A DNA stretch of 64,000 nucleotides. Origin: Planctomycetaceae bacterium (GTDB taxonomy: Bacteria; Planctomycetota; PLA2). Position numbers and translations under genes: made by a program. Under the pieces are notes generated by a model. The model made no database searches, had not been told where the DNA came from, and worked only from the letters and a program-made list of their open reading frames with translations. Where the stretch lies: NCBI GenBank assembly GCA_011525755.1, contig WYBS01000088.1, positions 1 through 64,000 on the forward strand, in the 5' to 3' direction. Positions 33,352-42,371 of this stretch are shown in pieces (position 1 is the stretch's first letter; every line of letters starts with the position of its first letter).

Positions 33352-33899
33352 AGCGCCTCCCCGTACTTCGCCTTGAGCTCGCGCAGCCGCCCCGACACGC
33401 GCTCCAGCGCGCGCGCGACACGGATCTCCGCGGCCTTCGGCGTGATGCCCAACGTGTCGGCGATCTCCTTCAGCTTCATCCCCTCGTAGCGGAAGAGGAC
33501 GAACGGCTCGCGCCAGGAATCCGGCAGCTCCTCCACCGCGCGGCGCACGTGCGCGAGGAGGAAGCTCCTCAGCTCCGCGCGGCTCGCGCTCTCGGAGGGA
33601 TCGGGGCCGTGGTCCACGGGCTCTCTTCCGTTGTTCTCATGGGCACGCGGGCGCGACAGCCGCGCCCGCGCGTTCAGGAAGGTGCGGTAGGCGATCCGGC
33701 GCAGGTAGCCTTCCACGCTGCCGTCGCCGCGGAACTGCTCGCGCTTCCTCCAGAGGCGGACGAAGGTGTCCTGCACCAGGTCCTCGGCGTCATGGCGGTT
33801 GCCCGCGAGCCGATAGAGGACCCGGAACACGGTGTCCTTGTGCTCCTCGAAGAGCCTCCGGAATTCGTCCCCGTCCACGGGGAGCGCGCGGTCCGCCAT
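33348..33899 (-). CDS. ECF-type RNA polymerase sigma factor
   Basis: 183 residues. Region 2 has FRRLFEEHKDTVFRVLYRLA through GNRHDAEDLVQDTFVRLWRK; region 4 has LPDSWREPFVLFRYEGMKLK, then EIADTLGITPKAAEIRVARA. Coupled by ATGA overlap to the thioredoxin-bearing anti-sigma, and preceded 15 nt upstream by a small Cys-rich exported peptide gene. The operon as a whole looks like an envelope redox or stress circuit. ATG 33899 is the natural start. Confidence 0.88.
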   Translation of the reverse strand: MADRALPVDGDEFRRLFEEHKDTVFRVLYRLAGNRHDAEDLVQDTFVRLWRKREQFRGDGSVEGYLRRIAYRTFLNARARLSRPRAHENNGREPVDHGPDPSESASRAELRSFLLAHVRRAVEELPDSWREPFVLFRYEGMKLKEIADTLGITPKAAEIRVARALERVSGRLRELKAKYGEAL

Positions 33900-33914
33900 G
33901 CACGTGTCAACGCT

Positions 33915-34130
33915 TCACAGGGCCTCCAGGTTGAGGAGAACCCGGCGCACCATCCCGGAGCGGACGAGCGGGGAGGTCGCGACGCCTTCCCGGCCGTCGG
34001 ACATGCGGGTGTTGGCCTGCTTGGCCAGCGGGCACTCGTTGCAGCACGACGAGCCCGAGAGGCAGTCGCCGGCGTGCGCGAGCGCGGCCGCGAAGACGAG
34101 GGCCGCGAGGCGGGCGAGGAATCCGTTCAT
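33915..34130 (-). CDS. small Cys-rich exported peptide
   Basis: 71 residues. A clear signal peptide (FLARLAALVFAAALAHA) is followed by GDCLSGSSCCNECPLAKQAN with four Cys in twelve residues, then a basic C-terminus. ATG 34130 has a good Shine-Dalgarno (AAGGAGA at 34139-34145). It is the first gene of an operon with the ECF sigma, the thioredoxin-domain anti-sigma and a TPR protein. The Cys cluster could bind metal or form disulfides and serve as a substrate or sensor for that system. No family recognised. Confidence 0.65.
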   Translation of the reverse strand: MNGFLARLAALVFAAALAHAGDCLSGSSCCNECPLAKQANTRMSDGREGVATSPLVRSGMVRRVLLNLEAL

Positions 34131-34236
34131 GGCATGATCTCCTTGCCCCTCTAGACAGGGCTCCGGGGAGGGATCCCTCCCCGGGGGGCCCGGACCGCGG
34201 CGGATTTTCGGACCCGCCCTCTGGCGGGCGGGATCC

Positions 34237-34252
34237 GGGGGGGTCCGGGGGC
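34237..34252 (+). repeat. dispersed G-tract motif copy (intergenic)
   Basis: Seven G, TCC, five G, C in the divergent region before priA. A nearby GGGAGGGATCCCTCCC (34166-34181) is a separate perfect palindrome. Confidence 0.55.
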
Positions 34253-34277
34253 CGCCCGGCGAGTCCCCTCCGCGACG

Positions 34278-34283
34278 TATATA
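34278..34283 (+). promoter_or_regulatory. putative -10 element (TATATA)
   Basis: TATATA ends 7 nt before the GTG at 34291 of priA; the only AT-rich spot in the region. Confidence 0.5.
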
Positions 34284-34290
34284 GGCGGAC

Positions 34291-36450
34291 GTGTTCGCGA
34301 AGATCGCCTTGGACCTCCCGGTCCCGACCGAGTTCACCTACGCGGTCCCGGATCGGCTCCTCGCGGAGCTGAAGCCGGGCCAGCGCGTGCGCGTGCCCTT
34401 CCGGACCCAGACCCGCGTCGGCTACCTCGTCTCGCTCGAGGAGTCGAGCGACTTCCCCGAGACGAAGGACATCCTCGCGGTCGTCGATCCGGAGCCCCTG
34501 GTTCCTCCCGACCTCCTGAATCTGGCGCGGTGGATCAGCTCGTACTACGGCTGCGCGCTCGGCGAGGCGATCCAGGCGATGCTGCCGGGCGGCGTGCGGA
34601 AGCGCCGGCCGAGGACGAAGGTGGTCGTGCGCACCGGCTCGGGCGAGCTGCCGGCGCGGGCACGGAAGGCCGCGGCGGTCTTCGAGGCGCTCGCGCGCTT
34701 CGACCGGCCGCCCGCGGTGAAGCGGCTCCTCGACGCGGCCGGCACCACGCGCGCCGCGCTCCGCACGCTCGAGCGCGCGGGTCTCGTGCGGATCGAGGAC
34801 GACGAGCGCGAGGAGGAGCTCGACGCGGAGCGGCCGGTCGAGTCGGACACGCCGCCGGCGCTGGAGGCGCCGCAGCAGGCGGCGCTCGACGCGATCCGGC
34901 CCGACGTCCTCGCGCCGCGCTTCCATGTCCATCTCCTCCTCGGCGTCACGGGCAGCGGGAAGACGGAGGTCTACCTGCGCGCGATCGCGGAGACGCTCCG
35001 GACGGGGCGGCAGGCGATCGTGCTCGTGCCGGAGATCGCGCTCACCCCGCAGACCGTGCGCCGCTTCCGCGCGCGGTTCGCGCGCGTCGCCGTGCTCCAT
35101 TCCGCGCAGGCGGAGGCGGAGCGGCGGCGCGCGTGGCAGCGGATCCGGCGCGGCGAGGCCGACGTCGTGATCGGGCCCCGGAGCGCGGTGTTCGCGCCCG
35201 TCGCCCGGCTCGGCCTCGTGGTCGTCGACGAGGAGCACGAGACGAGCTTCAAGCAGGAGACGGTGCCCCGCTACAACGCGCGGGACGTCGCGGTGATCCG
35301 GGCGCGCGACGCCGGGTGCCCGGTGATCCTCGGCTCGGCGACGCCGTCGCTCGAGTCCTACGCGAACGGGCGCAAGGGCCGCTACGCGCTCCACCGGCTC
35401 CCGGGGCGCGCGGGCGGCTACCCGCTCCCGCCGGTCGAGATCGTCGACCTCTCGCAGGAGAGCTCGCACCTCTTCTCTCGCCGCCTCCGCGTCGCGGTGG
35501 CCGACGCCGTCGCCGCCGGCGGCCAGGTGATCCTCTTCCTCAACCGGCGCGGCTTCTCGACGATCGTCGTGTGCGAGCGCTGCCGCCACACGCTCGGGTG
35601 CCCGAACTGCTCGTCGACGCTCGTCTTCCACAAGGGGCGCGCGAAGACCGTCTGCCACCTCTGCGGCCACGAGGCGCGGGCGACGCCGAAGTGCCCCGAG
35701 TGCCACGCGACCGCGCTCAAGTACGTCGGCTCGGGGACGGAGCGCGTGGCCGAGGAGGCGGCGGAGGCGTGGCCCGGCGTGAAGCTCGTGCGGGTGGACT
35801 CCGACAGCGCGCGCGGCGAGCGGCTCGAGGACGCGATCGAGAGCTTCCGTAAGGGCGACGCGCGCCTGCTCGTCGGCACGCAGATGGTCGCCAAGGGCCA
35901 CCACTTCCCCGACGTGACGCTCGTCGGCATCGTCAACGCCGACACCGCGCTCCACCTCCCGGACTTCCGCGCGAACGAGCGGACCTTCAGCCTCATCTCG
36001 CAGGTCGCGGGGCGCGCGGGCCGGGGTGAGCGCGGCGGCCGCGTGATCGTCCAGACCTTCAACCCGCGCCACTACGCGATCGAGACCGCGGCCCGCCACG
36101 ACTACGAGGCGTTCGCGAAGGCGGAGCTCGAGGAGCGCGCGATGCTCGGGCTGCCGCCGGAGCGCCGCTGCGCGCTCGCCGTGCTCTCGGCGACGGAGGA
36201 GCCCGACGCCCGCGCCGCCGCGCATCGTGTCGCCGAGGCCGTCCGGGGCCAGATGGCCGGCGGGATGGTCGAGCTGCGGGGGCCCGCGAAGGCGCCGATC
36301 GAGCGCGTGCGCGGCAGGTGGCGCTACATGGTGCTCCTGCTCTCGAAGAGCGCCGGCGCGCTCGCCCGCGCCTGCGCCGCCGCCCGGGGCGCGCGCGTGC
36401 CGCGCCGCGTCGATCTCGTGATCGACATCGACCCGGCCGCGGTGCTTTAG
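34291..36450 (+). CDS. priA: primosomal replication restart helicase PriA
   Basis: 719 residues, full length. N-terminal 3'-DNA-binding region (FAKIALDLPVPTEFTYAVPD), helicase domain with Walker A GVTGSGKTE, LVPEIALTPQ, DEEH box in VVVDEEHETSFKQE, and SATPS. The zinc-binding insertion carries CERCRHTLGCPNC and CHLCGHEARATPKCPEC. The helicase C-terminal motif is LVGTQMVAKGHHFPDVTLVG, followed by QVAGRAGRG. PriA recognises stalled forks and loads the replisome. The start is GTG 34291 with TATATA 7 nt upstream and no Shine-Dalgarno. The C-terminal end is intact. Confidence 0.95.
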   Translation: MFAKIALDLPVPTEFTYAVPDRLLAELKPGQRVRVPFRTQTRVGYLVSLEESSDFPETKDILAVVDPEPLVPPDLLNLARWISSYYGCALGEAIQAMLPGGVRKRRPRTKVVVRTGSGELPARARKAAAVFEALARFDRPPAVKRLLDAAGTTRAALRTLERAGLVRIEDDEREEELDAERPVESDTPPALEAPQQAALDAIRPDVLAPRFHVHLLLGVTGSGKTEVYLRAIAETLRTGRQAIVLVPEIALTPQTVRRFRARFARVAVLHSAQAEAERRRAWQRIRRGEADVVIGPRSAVFAPVARLGLVVVDEEHETSFKQETVPRYNARDVAVIRARDAGCPVILGSATPSLESYANGRKGRYALHRLPGRAGGYPLPPVEIVDLSQESSHLFSRRLRVAVADAVAAGGQVILFLNRRGFSTIVVCERCRHTLGCPNCSSTLVFHKGRAKTVCHLCGHEARATPKCPECHATALKYVGSGTERVAEEAAEAWPGVKLVRVDSDSARGERLEDAIESFRKGDARLLVGTQMVAKGHHFPDVTLVGIVNADTALHLPDFRANERTFSLISQVAGRAGRGERGGRVIVQTFNPRHYAIETAARHDYEAFAKAELEERAMLGLPPERRCALAVLSATEEPDARAAAHRVAEAVRGQMAGGMVELRGPAKAPIERVRGRWRYMVLLLSKSAGALARACAAARGARVPRRVDLVIDIDPAAVL

Positions 36451-36532
36451 CCCGAGACTCGTGAATGATCCGGGTTAGGGGATGAGGGGGATCCGGGCAG
36501 CAAGGGGGTTCCCCGGGCCCCTCCCCTTGCTG

Positions 36533-37498
36533 CTACTTCATCCGCTGGGCACGGAACCACTTCCGCCACGCCTTGCCGCTCGTTCCGATCGCCTCGAGCT
36601 CGCTTTTCGTCTGCGCGAACCCGTTCTGCACCGCGATCTGCTGGAGCGCGCGCACGGCGAACGACGCGGGCCCGTCCTGCGGGCTCCCGTCGAGGTACTC
36701 GCAGAGCGGCTCGATCGCGCGCGCGTCGCCGAGCATCTCGATCCCGCGCAGCGCGCCGACCTGCACCTCCGCGTCGGAGTCCTCGAGCGCGCCGAGCAGA
36801 TGTTCGAGCACGGCGGGGTGGTGGAGGTTCGCGAGCGCCCAGACCGCGGCGCGCCGGCCGCGCGTGGTCGCGTCGTCGTGGAGGAGCGCGACGAGGCGGT
36901 CGATCGCGGCGAAGTACTCGGGCGTGAGGTCGCGCGGCGTCTCCGAGACGAACCAGATCTCCTTGACCGCCGTCGCAGCGCTCGTGCGGACCTCGGGATC
37001 GCCGTGGCTCACGAGCCGGACCACGGCGGAGAGGTCGGTCTCCTTGTCCCGCAGGACGGAGAGCGCCTGGCACGCGTTCGCGAGGAGCCAGGGCGCATTC
37101 GTCTCGTCCGCGAGCAGCGACTCGAGCAGCTTCCTCGCCTCGACCCGCTTCTCGATCGCGAAGCCGAGGCAGGCGACCGACCAGTTCCGGAGGGTGGCGG
37201 AGTCCTTGTCGAGCGCGTACTTCCTGAAGATCTCGAAGTCGTCGTCGACGCTGCGCCCGACGGTGCGGCGCATCGCGGCCATGGGCTGCTCCTGCATCTC
37301 GATCCGCAGCTCCTCGTAGCGCCGGACGTTCTGGTAGGTGCGGCGGATCGTCTGGCCCTCCTCGTTCCCGCCGTGCTCGAGCGCCTCCTTCACCTGGTCT
37401 TCGTACGGGACGACGATGTCCGGCTCCTTGTCGGGGGTGGCGCAGGCCCCGAGGAGGAGGGCCGGCACGGCGAGAAGGACCCGGCGCATCGTGATCAT
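36533..37498 (-). CDS. HEAT-repeat lipoprotein
   Basis: 321 residues. Lipobox LLGAC near residue 19, an N-terminal charged helical segment, then HEAT-like repeats (DPEVRTSAATAVKEIWFVSE, RGRRAAVWALANLHHPAVLE, DSDAEVQVGALRGIEMLGDA). The chain ends AWRKWFRAQRMK. It is probably a scaffold attached to a membrane facing the periplasm. ATG 37498 follows TATCCT (37512-37507) by 8 nt; ATG 37489 is also in frame. Confidence 0.8.
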   Translation of the reverse strand: MITMRRVLLAVPALLLGACATPDKEPDIVVPYEDQVKEALEHGGNEEGQTIRRTYQNVRRYEELRIEMQEQPMAAMRRTVGRSVDDDFEIFRKYALDKDSATLRNWSVACLGFAIEKRVEARKLLESLLADETNAPWLLANACQALSVLRDKETDLSAVVRLVSHGDPEVRTSAATAVKEIWFVSETPRDLTPEYFAAIDRLVALLHDDATTRGRRAAVWALANLHHPAVLEHLLGALEDSDAEVQVGALRGIEMLGDARAIEPLCEYLDGSPQDGPASFAVRALQQIAVQNGFAQTKSELEAIGTSGKAWRKWFRAQRMK

Positions 37499-37506
37499 TG
37501 GGACGA

Positions 37507-37512
37507 AGGATA
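37507..37512 (-). promoter_or_regulatory. putative -10 element (TATCCT)
   Basis: On the minus strand TATCCT ends 8 nt before ATG 37498 of the HEAT lipoprotein gene. Confidence 0.45.
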
Positions 37513-37620
37513 CCCGCCCGACCTTCCCGGAACCCGGCGGCATGCGGGCGCGCCCCTCGGGCGCGTCGGGCGGGCGGGGCCGCCGGGCCTGCACCCCCCC
37601 CGGGAGCGCCCCGGCGGCCA

Positions 37621-38079
37621 CTACCGGCCGGTCCGCGATCTCCGGCGGCGCTCCTGCTCCGCCGGCAGGGGGAGCTTCTCGAGATAGGCGCGGAGGTCCT
37701 GGGGCAGCTTCCTCGGCTGCCCCTTCGCGTCCACTGCGGCAAGCACCGTCCGACCCTCCGCGCAGAGGATGCCGTCCCGGACGCGCCGCGCCTCGTAGGC
37801 GAAGGTGAGGCGGACGAAGCTGTAGTCCTCGATCCTGGCCGTGATCTCGATCTCGTCGTCGAAGAACGCCGGCGCGAGGTATTTCACGTAGGCCTCGAAC
37901 ACGGGCAGGTAGCACTCCTGCTCCCGCTCGACGCGCGCGTAGTCGAATCCCCGCGACCGCAGCAGCTCCACGCGCCCGCACTCGAACCAGATGAGGTAGT
38001 TCGCGTGGTACGCGCGGCCCATGCAGTCGGTCTCGGCGTACCGAACGCGGACACGCGTCCTGCCCTCGAGGCCCTCCAT
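37621..38079 (-). CDS. YbgC/FadM-like acyl-CoA thioesterase
   Basis: 152 residues of the hot-dog fold 4HBT family. The signature is VRYAETDCMGRAYHANYLIWFECGRVELL, with the catalytic Asp in ETDCMG, followed by EAYVKYLAPAFFDDEIEITA. It hydrolyses acyl-CoA or acyl-ACP in the cytoplasm; chain preference unknown. ATG 38079 is chosen at the start of the fold. TATTCT (38101-38096) lies 16 nt upstream and would give a very short leader. The C-terminal tail (EQERRRRSRTGR) is strongly basic. Confidence 0.88.
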   Translation of the reverse strand: MEGLEGRTRVRVRYAETDCMGRAYHANYLIWFECGRVELLRSRGFDYARVEREQECYLPVFEAYVKYLAPAFFDDEIEITARIEDYSFVRLTFAYEARRVRDGILCAEGRTVLAAVDAKGQPRKLPQDLRAYLEKLPLPAEQERRRRSRTGR

Positions 38080-38176
38080 CGGCGCGAAGGGGCGGAGAAT
38101 ACCACGGCCCCGGATGACCTGCACGGACGGGAACTGTCCCCGTCGCGCATCGGCCAGTATCCTCGGGTGCCGCAGC

Positions 38177-38833
38177 ATGGAACCGTCGGTCCGGCTCACC
38201 CCTCGGGAGAGGCTCTTCCGCATCGTCGGCGGCGCCGCCCTGATCGCGGCGGGCTGCGCCGTCTTCACCTACTCGAAGGCCAACGATCCCGAGAACCGCG
38301 CCGCCGTCCTCGCGATCATCGCGATCGCGATCGGGTCGTCGTGGATCGGGCACGGCCTCCGCGGCCGTCGCGACAGCCTCGTCCACCGGGACGAGGAGGC
38401 CCCCCCGGGCCCCCCCATTTCGCCGGAGATGACCTTCGCCGGCATCCTCGCCGCCTGGCTCGTCCCCGGCCTCGGCCACCTCCTCATCGGCCGTCGTGCG
38501 AAGGCGCTCCTCTACTTCGCGACGATCACGATCACGTTCCTCATCGGCACCGCGCTGGCGGAGGGCCGCAACCTGAGCCTCGATCGCGATCCGATCTACT
38601 TCGGCGCGTACCTCTTCAACGCCGGCGAGACGGCGGTCGGCTGGCTTCTCACGCGCCACCTGGAGCTGGACCACAAGATCCGGTTCCTCCAGCTCGGACT
38701 CACCTACACGGCCGTCGCGTGCCTGCTCAACGTGGTCGCGATGATGGACTTCGTGACCACCTGCGGCAGGAGCACGGAGGCGCAGGCCAGGCCGGGGACC
38801 GAGGCTCCCCCGGCGGGAGGGGAGGCATCGTGA
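38177..38833 (+). CDS. DUF6677/TM2-like membrane protein
   Basis: 218 residues with about six membrane helices. The central segment FAGILAAWLVPGLGHLLIGR, followed by RAKALLYFATITITFLIG, matches the TM2/DUF6677 pattern (Pro-Gly-x-Gly-His then a basic turn). DUF6677 is, as I recall, mainly planctomycetal, which is one of the taxonomic hints here. Function unknown. A G-tract motif (38400-38416) encodes EEAPPGPPI in the loop before the conserved segment. The start ATG 38177 has TATCCT (38158-38163) 13 nt upstream. The next small membrane gene overlaps its stop. Confidence 0.72.
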   Translation: MEPSVRLTPRERLFRIVGGAALIAAGCAVFTYSKANDPENRAAVLAIIAIAIGSSWIGHGLRGRRDSLVHRDEEAPPGPPISPEMTFAGILAAWLVPGLGHLLIGRRAKALLYFATITITFLIGTALAEGRNLSLDRDPIYFGAYLFNAGETAVGWLLTRHLELDHKIRFLQLGLTYTAVACLLNVVAMMDFVTTCGRSTEAQARPGTEAPPAGGEAS

Positions 38834-39042
38834 CCCCGTGCCTCATCGCCCTCGTGCATCTCGGCGAGTTCGCGCTGCTCCCGCCGCTCTGCCTCGCCAT
38901 CGCGCTTGTGACCGCGGCCGCCCACCGCGAGGACATGCGCGTGATCCTCCGGCACGCGCTGCGCGCGTGGCTCGTGACCCTCGGCGGGATCCTCCTGTTC
39001 ATGATCGGCGTGTCCGTGTTCGTGAGCTGGATCCTCCCCTGA
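38830..39042 (+). CDS. small two-helix membrane protein
   Basis: 70 residues from GTG 38830, whose GTGA overlaps the stop of the preceding gene. Two hydrophobic helices (GEFALLPPLCLAIALVTAA and AWLVTLGGILLFMIGVSVFV) are separated by a short His/Arg-rich loop. No family recognised; co-translation suggests it partners the DUF6677-like protein. Confidence 0.65.
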   Translation: MTPCLIALVHLGEFALLPPLCLAIALVTAAAHREDMRVILRHALRAWLVTLGGILLFMIGVSVFVSWILP

Positions 39043-39156
39043 CGGCGCCGACGGACCGCGGCCGCGGCACCCTCGGACGGCCGCTCGACCCCCGCCGCGG
39101 CACGTAAGCCCGGAGGAGGAGTCGCGGGGGCGGACGGCGGCCGGATCGCCCCGCGC

Positions 39157-40215
39157 TCACGGGATCACATAGCGCCCCCCTTCCTCGCGTGAGACGAGGC
39201 CCCTGATCTCGAGCGTGACGAGGTGGCCGGCGGCGACCTCCTCGGGGATGCCCAGCGTCGCCGCCGCCTCGGCGGGCGTCGCGCCGTCGGGGCCGAGCGC
39301 CTCGAGCACCTCGCGCTCGCCGTCCGGCAGCGTCGCGGAGGGCCCGGCCGCGCACCAGCCGAGGGCCGCGAACACGTCGTGCGCCGCCCCCACCGCCGCG
39401 GCCCCCTCCTGCAGGAGGCGCAGGGTGCCGAGCGAGCCCTCCTCGTCCACCGGTCCCGGCACGGCCATGACGGCGCGGCCGAGGTCGAGGGCGTGGCGCA
39501 CGGTCCCGAGGGCGCCGCTCGTGGGCGAGGCTTCCACGACGAGGGTGCCGAGCGAGAGCGCCGCGATGATCCGGTTCCGCTGCGGGAAGTGGCGGCGGAG
39601 CGGGGCGGCGCGCAGCGGGAACTCGGAGAGGACCGCGCCCTTCGCCGTGATCTCCTCGAGGAGGCCCAGATGCTCGGGCGGATAGGGGTTGAGGAGGCCG
39701 CTGCCGAGCACCGCGATCGTACGCCCGCCCGCGCAGAGCGCGGCGCCGTGCGCGACCGCGTCGATCCCGCGGGCGAGGCCGGCGATGACGGTCACGCCCG
39801 CGCGCGAGAGGTCGCCCGCGAGCGCCCGGGCCACACGCAGGCCGTAGGGCGTGGCGCGCCGCGACCCGATGACCGCGACCGCCCGGGCATCGCACGGGAG
39901 GAGCGCGCCGCGGAGGAAGAGGACGGGGGGCGGGTCGGCGAGGTGTCGCAGGGGTGCGGGGTACCCGGCCGCCCCCCACGGGATGACGCGGACGCCTGCC
40001 GCATCCGCCGCGGAGAGCTCGCGCTCCGGCTCCGCACGGGCGAGATCGCGCCCGAGCATGCGCGCCTCGTCGGCACGGAGCCCGAGGCTGCGCATGAGCT
40101 CGCCCGCGTCCCCTCGCGCGAGCGCCACGGGATCGCCGCCCCGGTCGACGAAGCGCCGCCAGCGGCGCGGGGTGAGCGCCGGGACGAGGGCAGCGCGGAG
40201 CGCGGCCTCGGCCAT
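39157..40215 (-). CDS. dprA: DNA processing protein DprA
   Basis: About 352 residues. An N-terminal helical (SAM-like) domain is followed by the Rossmann core: VAVIGSRRATPYGLRVARAL, VIAGLARGIDAVAHGAAL, AVLGSGLLNPYPPEHLGL, SEFPLRAAPLRRHFPQRNRI. The C-terminal winged helix (GPDGATPAEAAATLGIPEEV, then LEIRGLVSREEGGRYVI) is present. DprA loads RecA on incoming single-stranded DNA during transformation; the pilus genes at 55.9-62.6 kb fit a competence role. ATG 40215 starts the fold; an in-frame ATG at 40311 would add a Pro/Gly-rich 32-residue extension. Confidence 0.92.
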   Translation of the reverse strand: MAEAALRAALVPALTPRRWRRFVDRGGDPVALARGDAGELMRSLGLRADEARMLGRDLARAEPERELSAADAAGVRVIPWGAAGYPAPLRHLADPPPVLFLRGALLPCDARAVAVIGSRRATPYGLRVARALAGDLSRAGVTVIAGLARGIDAVAHGAALCAGGRTIAVLGSGLLNPYPPEHLGLLEEITAKGAVLSEFPLRAAPLRRHFPQRNRIIAALSLGTLVVEASPTSGALGTVRHALDLGRAVMAVPGPVDEEGSLGTLRLLQEGAAAVGAAHDVFAALGWCAAGPSATLPDGEREVLEALGPDGATPAEAAATLGIPEEVAAGHLVTLEIRGLVSREEGGRYVIP

Positions 40216-40381
40216 GGGATCCGGGGGGGACGCGGGGGGAGGGTCCACGGGCCCCGGATGGCCCCGGGGTCCCGCCCCCGCGAACGCGTCGCGGCCGGCG
40301 GAGGACGTCATATCCATACGTCGGGAGCCGGTGTCACCGAACAGGCCTCCCGGCCGCCGTATCCGCTTGCGTGACAAGGAG

Positions 40382-40421
40382 TTGACGCAAATAAGGGTTT
40401 TCCCCGTATAGGATGGAGAGG
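40382..40421 (+). promoter_or_regulatory. sigma-70-like promoter and Shine-Dalgarno of the HtrA-like gene
   Basis: TTGACG (40382-40387) and TATAGG (40407-40412) are 19 nt apart; TAGGAT (40409-40414) is an alternative -10. GGAGAGG (40415-40421) is a Shine-Dalgarno that fits ATG 40427 better than ATG 40424. This is the clearest two-part promoter in the window. Confidence 0.5.
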
Positions 40422-40426
40422 TCATG

Positions 40427-41821
40427 ATGCGCCGCGCTCTTTTCCTGCTCGTCCTCGGAAGCCTCCTCGGCCTCGTGGCCGGGGCGTTCCTCCTCGCCCC
40501 CAAGGTCGCCGCCGCCGAGCAAGTTCCGGCGGAGCTCCGCGCCCCGGCGGCGAAGCCGTCGACCGCGTCCAAGGACATCTCGCGGCCTCTCATCGAGGCC
40601 ACGAAGAAGGTCCGGCCGGCCGTCGTGAAGATCGTCAGCTGGGGGCGCTCGTACCCCGGGAGACGCCAGCTCGCCTCGGGATCCGGCTTCATCATCTCGA
40701 AGGAGGGGCACGTCCTCACGAACCGGCACGTCCTCCGCGGCCAGCTCGAGGTGCAGCTTGAGGACGGGCGCAAGTTCGACAAGATCCGCACGCTGGGCGC
40801 CGACAGCCGGAGCGACGTCGCGGTCATCCAGATCCTCGACGAGCCCAAGGGCGAGTGGCCCGTCGCGGCGCTGGGCGACAGCGACACGCTCGAGGTCGGC
40901 GAGCTGGTCATCGCGATCGGCTCCCCGTTCGAGCTCGCGTCGAGCGTCTCCTACGGGGTCGTCAGCGCGACGGGCCGGAGCGGCGTCGGGCGCGGCATCG
41001 CGGAGGACTTCATCCAGACCGACGCCGCGCTCAACCCCGGCAACAGCGGCGGCCCGCTCATCAACCTGGACGGGCAGGTCGTGGGCATCAACACCGCGAT
41101 CCAGGGGGCGACCGGCGCGAACGTCGGTGTCGGCTTCTCGATCCCGGTCAACCTCGCGCGCACGGTGGCGATCTCGCTCATCGAGCGGGGCGAGGCGCGC
41201 CGCGGCTGGCTCGGGATCCACGGCGTCCCGCTCTCGGCCGAGCAGCTCGAGCGCGAGAAGATCGACGTGGCCGCCGGGTTCCGCGTCCTGCGCGTCGAGA
41301 AGGACTCCCCCGCCGCACGCGCGGGCATCCCCGCGGCCTCGACGATCGTCGAGGTGGACGGCAGGCCGCTGCGCGACGTGAGCGTGCTCCACGCGCGGCT
41401 CGCGCAGGCGGGGCCGGGGGGCCGGGTGAAGATCACCTACCTCGCCAAGGGGGAGCGCCGGACGGTCGACGTGGAGGTCGCGGAGGAACCCGACTACACG
41501 ATCGGGATCGAAGTCGCCGACCTGACCCCCGCCCAGGCGCAGTCGCTCGGGCTCTCCGCGCGCGTGCAGGGCGTCGTGGTCACGCGCATCCAGGAGGGCT
41601 CCATCGCGGACCAGCGCGACGAGGCGAACCGCCTGCTGCCGGGGGACGTGATCCTCTCGGTCCGGTGGCCCGGCGTCGGCTATCGCATCACGTCGCGCGA
41701 GGACTTCGACCAGGTCATGCAGATCGTCGCCGAGCGGCGGCCGCAGAGCGTCGAGTTCATCGTCGTGACGAAGGAAGGCCCCTTCCGGGTCACGCTGGAG
41801 CTGACGGAGGACCGCTCGTGA
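40427..41821 (+). CDS. HtrA/DegP-family periplasmic serine protease
   Basis: 464 residues. An N-terminal signal or anchor ([20 protein letters not shown]) leads to a trypsin-like domain with the full triad: His101 in TNRHV, Asp130 in RSDVAVIQ, Ser207 in NPGNSGGPL. Two PDZ domains follow (about 260-350 and 360-450). It degrades misfolded envelope proteins. The last 32 nt overlap, tail to tail, the 3' end of the Nudix gene. Start at ATG 40427 or 40424; the Shine-Dalgarno favours 40427. Confidence 0.93.
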   Translation: MRRALFLLVLGSLLGLVAGAFLLAPKVAAAEQVPAELRAPAAKPSTASKDISRPLIEATKKVRPAVVKIVSWGRSYPGRRQLASGSGFIISKEGHVLTNRHVLRGQLEVQLEDGRKFDKIRTLGADSRSDVAVIQILDEPKGEWPVAALGDSDTLEVGELVIAIGSPFELASSVSYGVVSATGRSGVGRGIAEDFIQTDAALNPGNSGGPLINLDGQVVGINTAIQGATGANVGVGFSIPVNLARTVAISLIERGEARRGWLGIHGVPLSAEQLEREKIDVAAGFRVLRVEKDSPAARAGIPAASTIVEVDGRPLRDVSVLHARLAQAGPGGRVKITYLAKGERRTVDVEVAEEPDYTIGIEVADLTPAQAQSLGLSARVQGVVVTRIQEGSIADQRDEANRLLPGDVILSVRWPGVGYRITSREDFDQVMQIVAERRPQSVEFIVVTKEGPFRVTLELTEDRS

Positions 41822-42371
41822 GGAAGTCGCGGAGCGCGGTGACCGTCGACGGGAAGGCGAACTCCTCCCACGGCACGTCCTCCTGCCCGAACCAGCGCAC
41901 CTCCTGGACCTCCTCGCTGCCGATAGCCTCTTCCCCCGCACCCCCGCCAACCTGCTCACCGGCGTGCCCGCCGTAGCCCCGGCCGGGCCCTCCCTTCGGC
42001 CGCCCGGCGTAGACGACGATCACCACGGGCCTGCCCTGCGGCCCGAGCGACGCGTAGGCGCCGACGAGCCGCTCGATCTCGCCCTTATAGCCCGTCTCCT
42101 CGAGAAGCTCCCGCAGCGCCGCGGCCGCGGGCGTCTCGCCCACGTCCACGAAGCCGCCCGGGAAGGTCCACTTCCCGAAGCCCGGATCGTGGGCGCGGCG
42201 GACGAGGCAGATGCGCGGGCCGTTGCGCAGGATCACGCCGGCCGCGAGCGCGGGGCCGACGTAGTGCACGTAGCCGCAGGCGACGCAGGTCTGGCGCGGG
42301 CGGTCGTCGCGCCGCGGGACGCGCCATGCGAGGCCCCCCGCCCCGCACATGGGGCAGAAGCGGATGCTCAC
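41790..42371 (-). CDS. Nudix hydrolase with N-terminal zinc ribbon
   Basis: 193 residues. The zinc ribbon is CPMCG with CVACG; the Nudix box is [20 protein letters not shown] followed by ETGY, complete with the RE-EE-G residues. The arrangement is like NADH pyrophosphatase-type Nudix proteins and hydrolyses nucleoside diphosphate derivatives. The loop [20 protein letters not shown] is a Gly-rich insertion. The start is GTG 42371, overlapping the acyl-CoA dehydrogenase stop (GTGA). The final dozen codons overlap the HtrA-like gene on the other strand and have atypical third positions. Confidence 0.87.
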   Translation of the reverse strand: MSIRFCPMCGAGGLAWRVPRRDDRPRQTCVACGYVHYVGPALAAGVILRNGPRICLVRRAHDPGFGKWTFPGGFVDVGETPAAAALRELLEETGYKGEIERLVGAYASLGPQGRPVVIVVYAGRPKGGPGRGYGGHAGEQVGGGAGEEAIGSEEVQEVRWFGQEDVPWEEFAFPSTVTALRDFLTSGPPSAPA

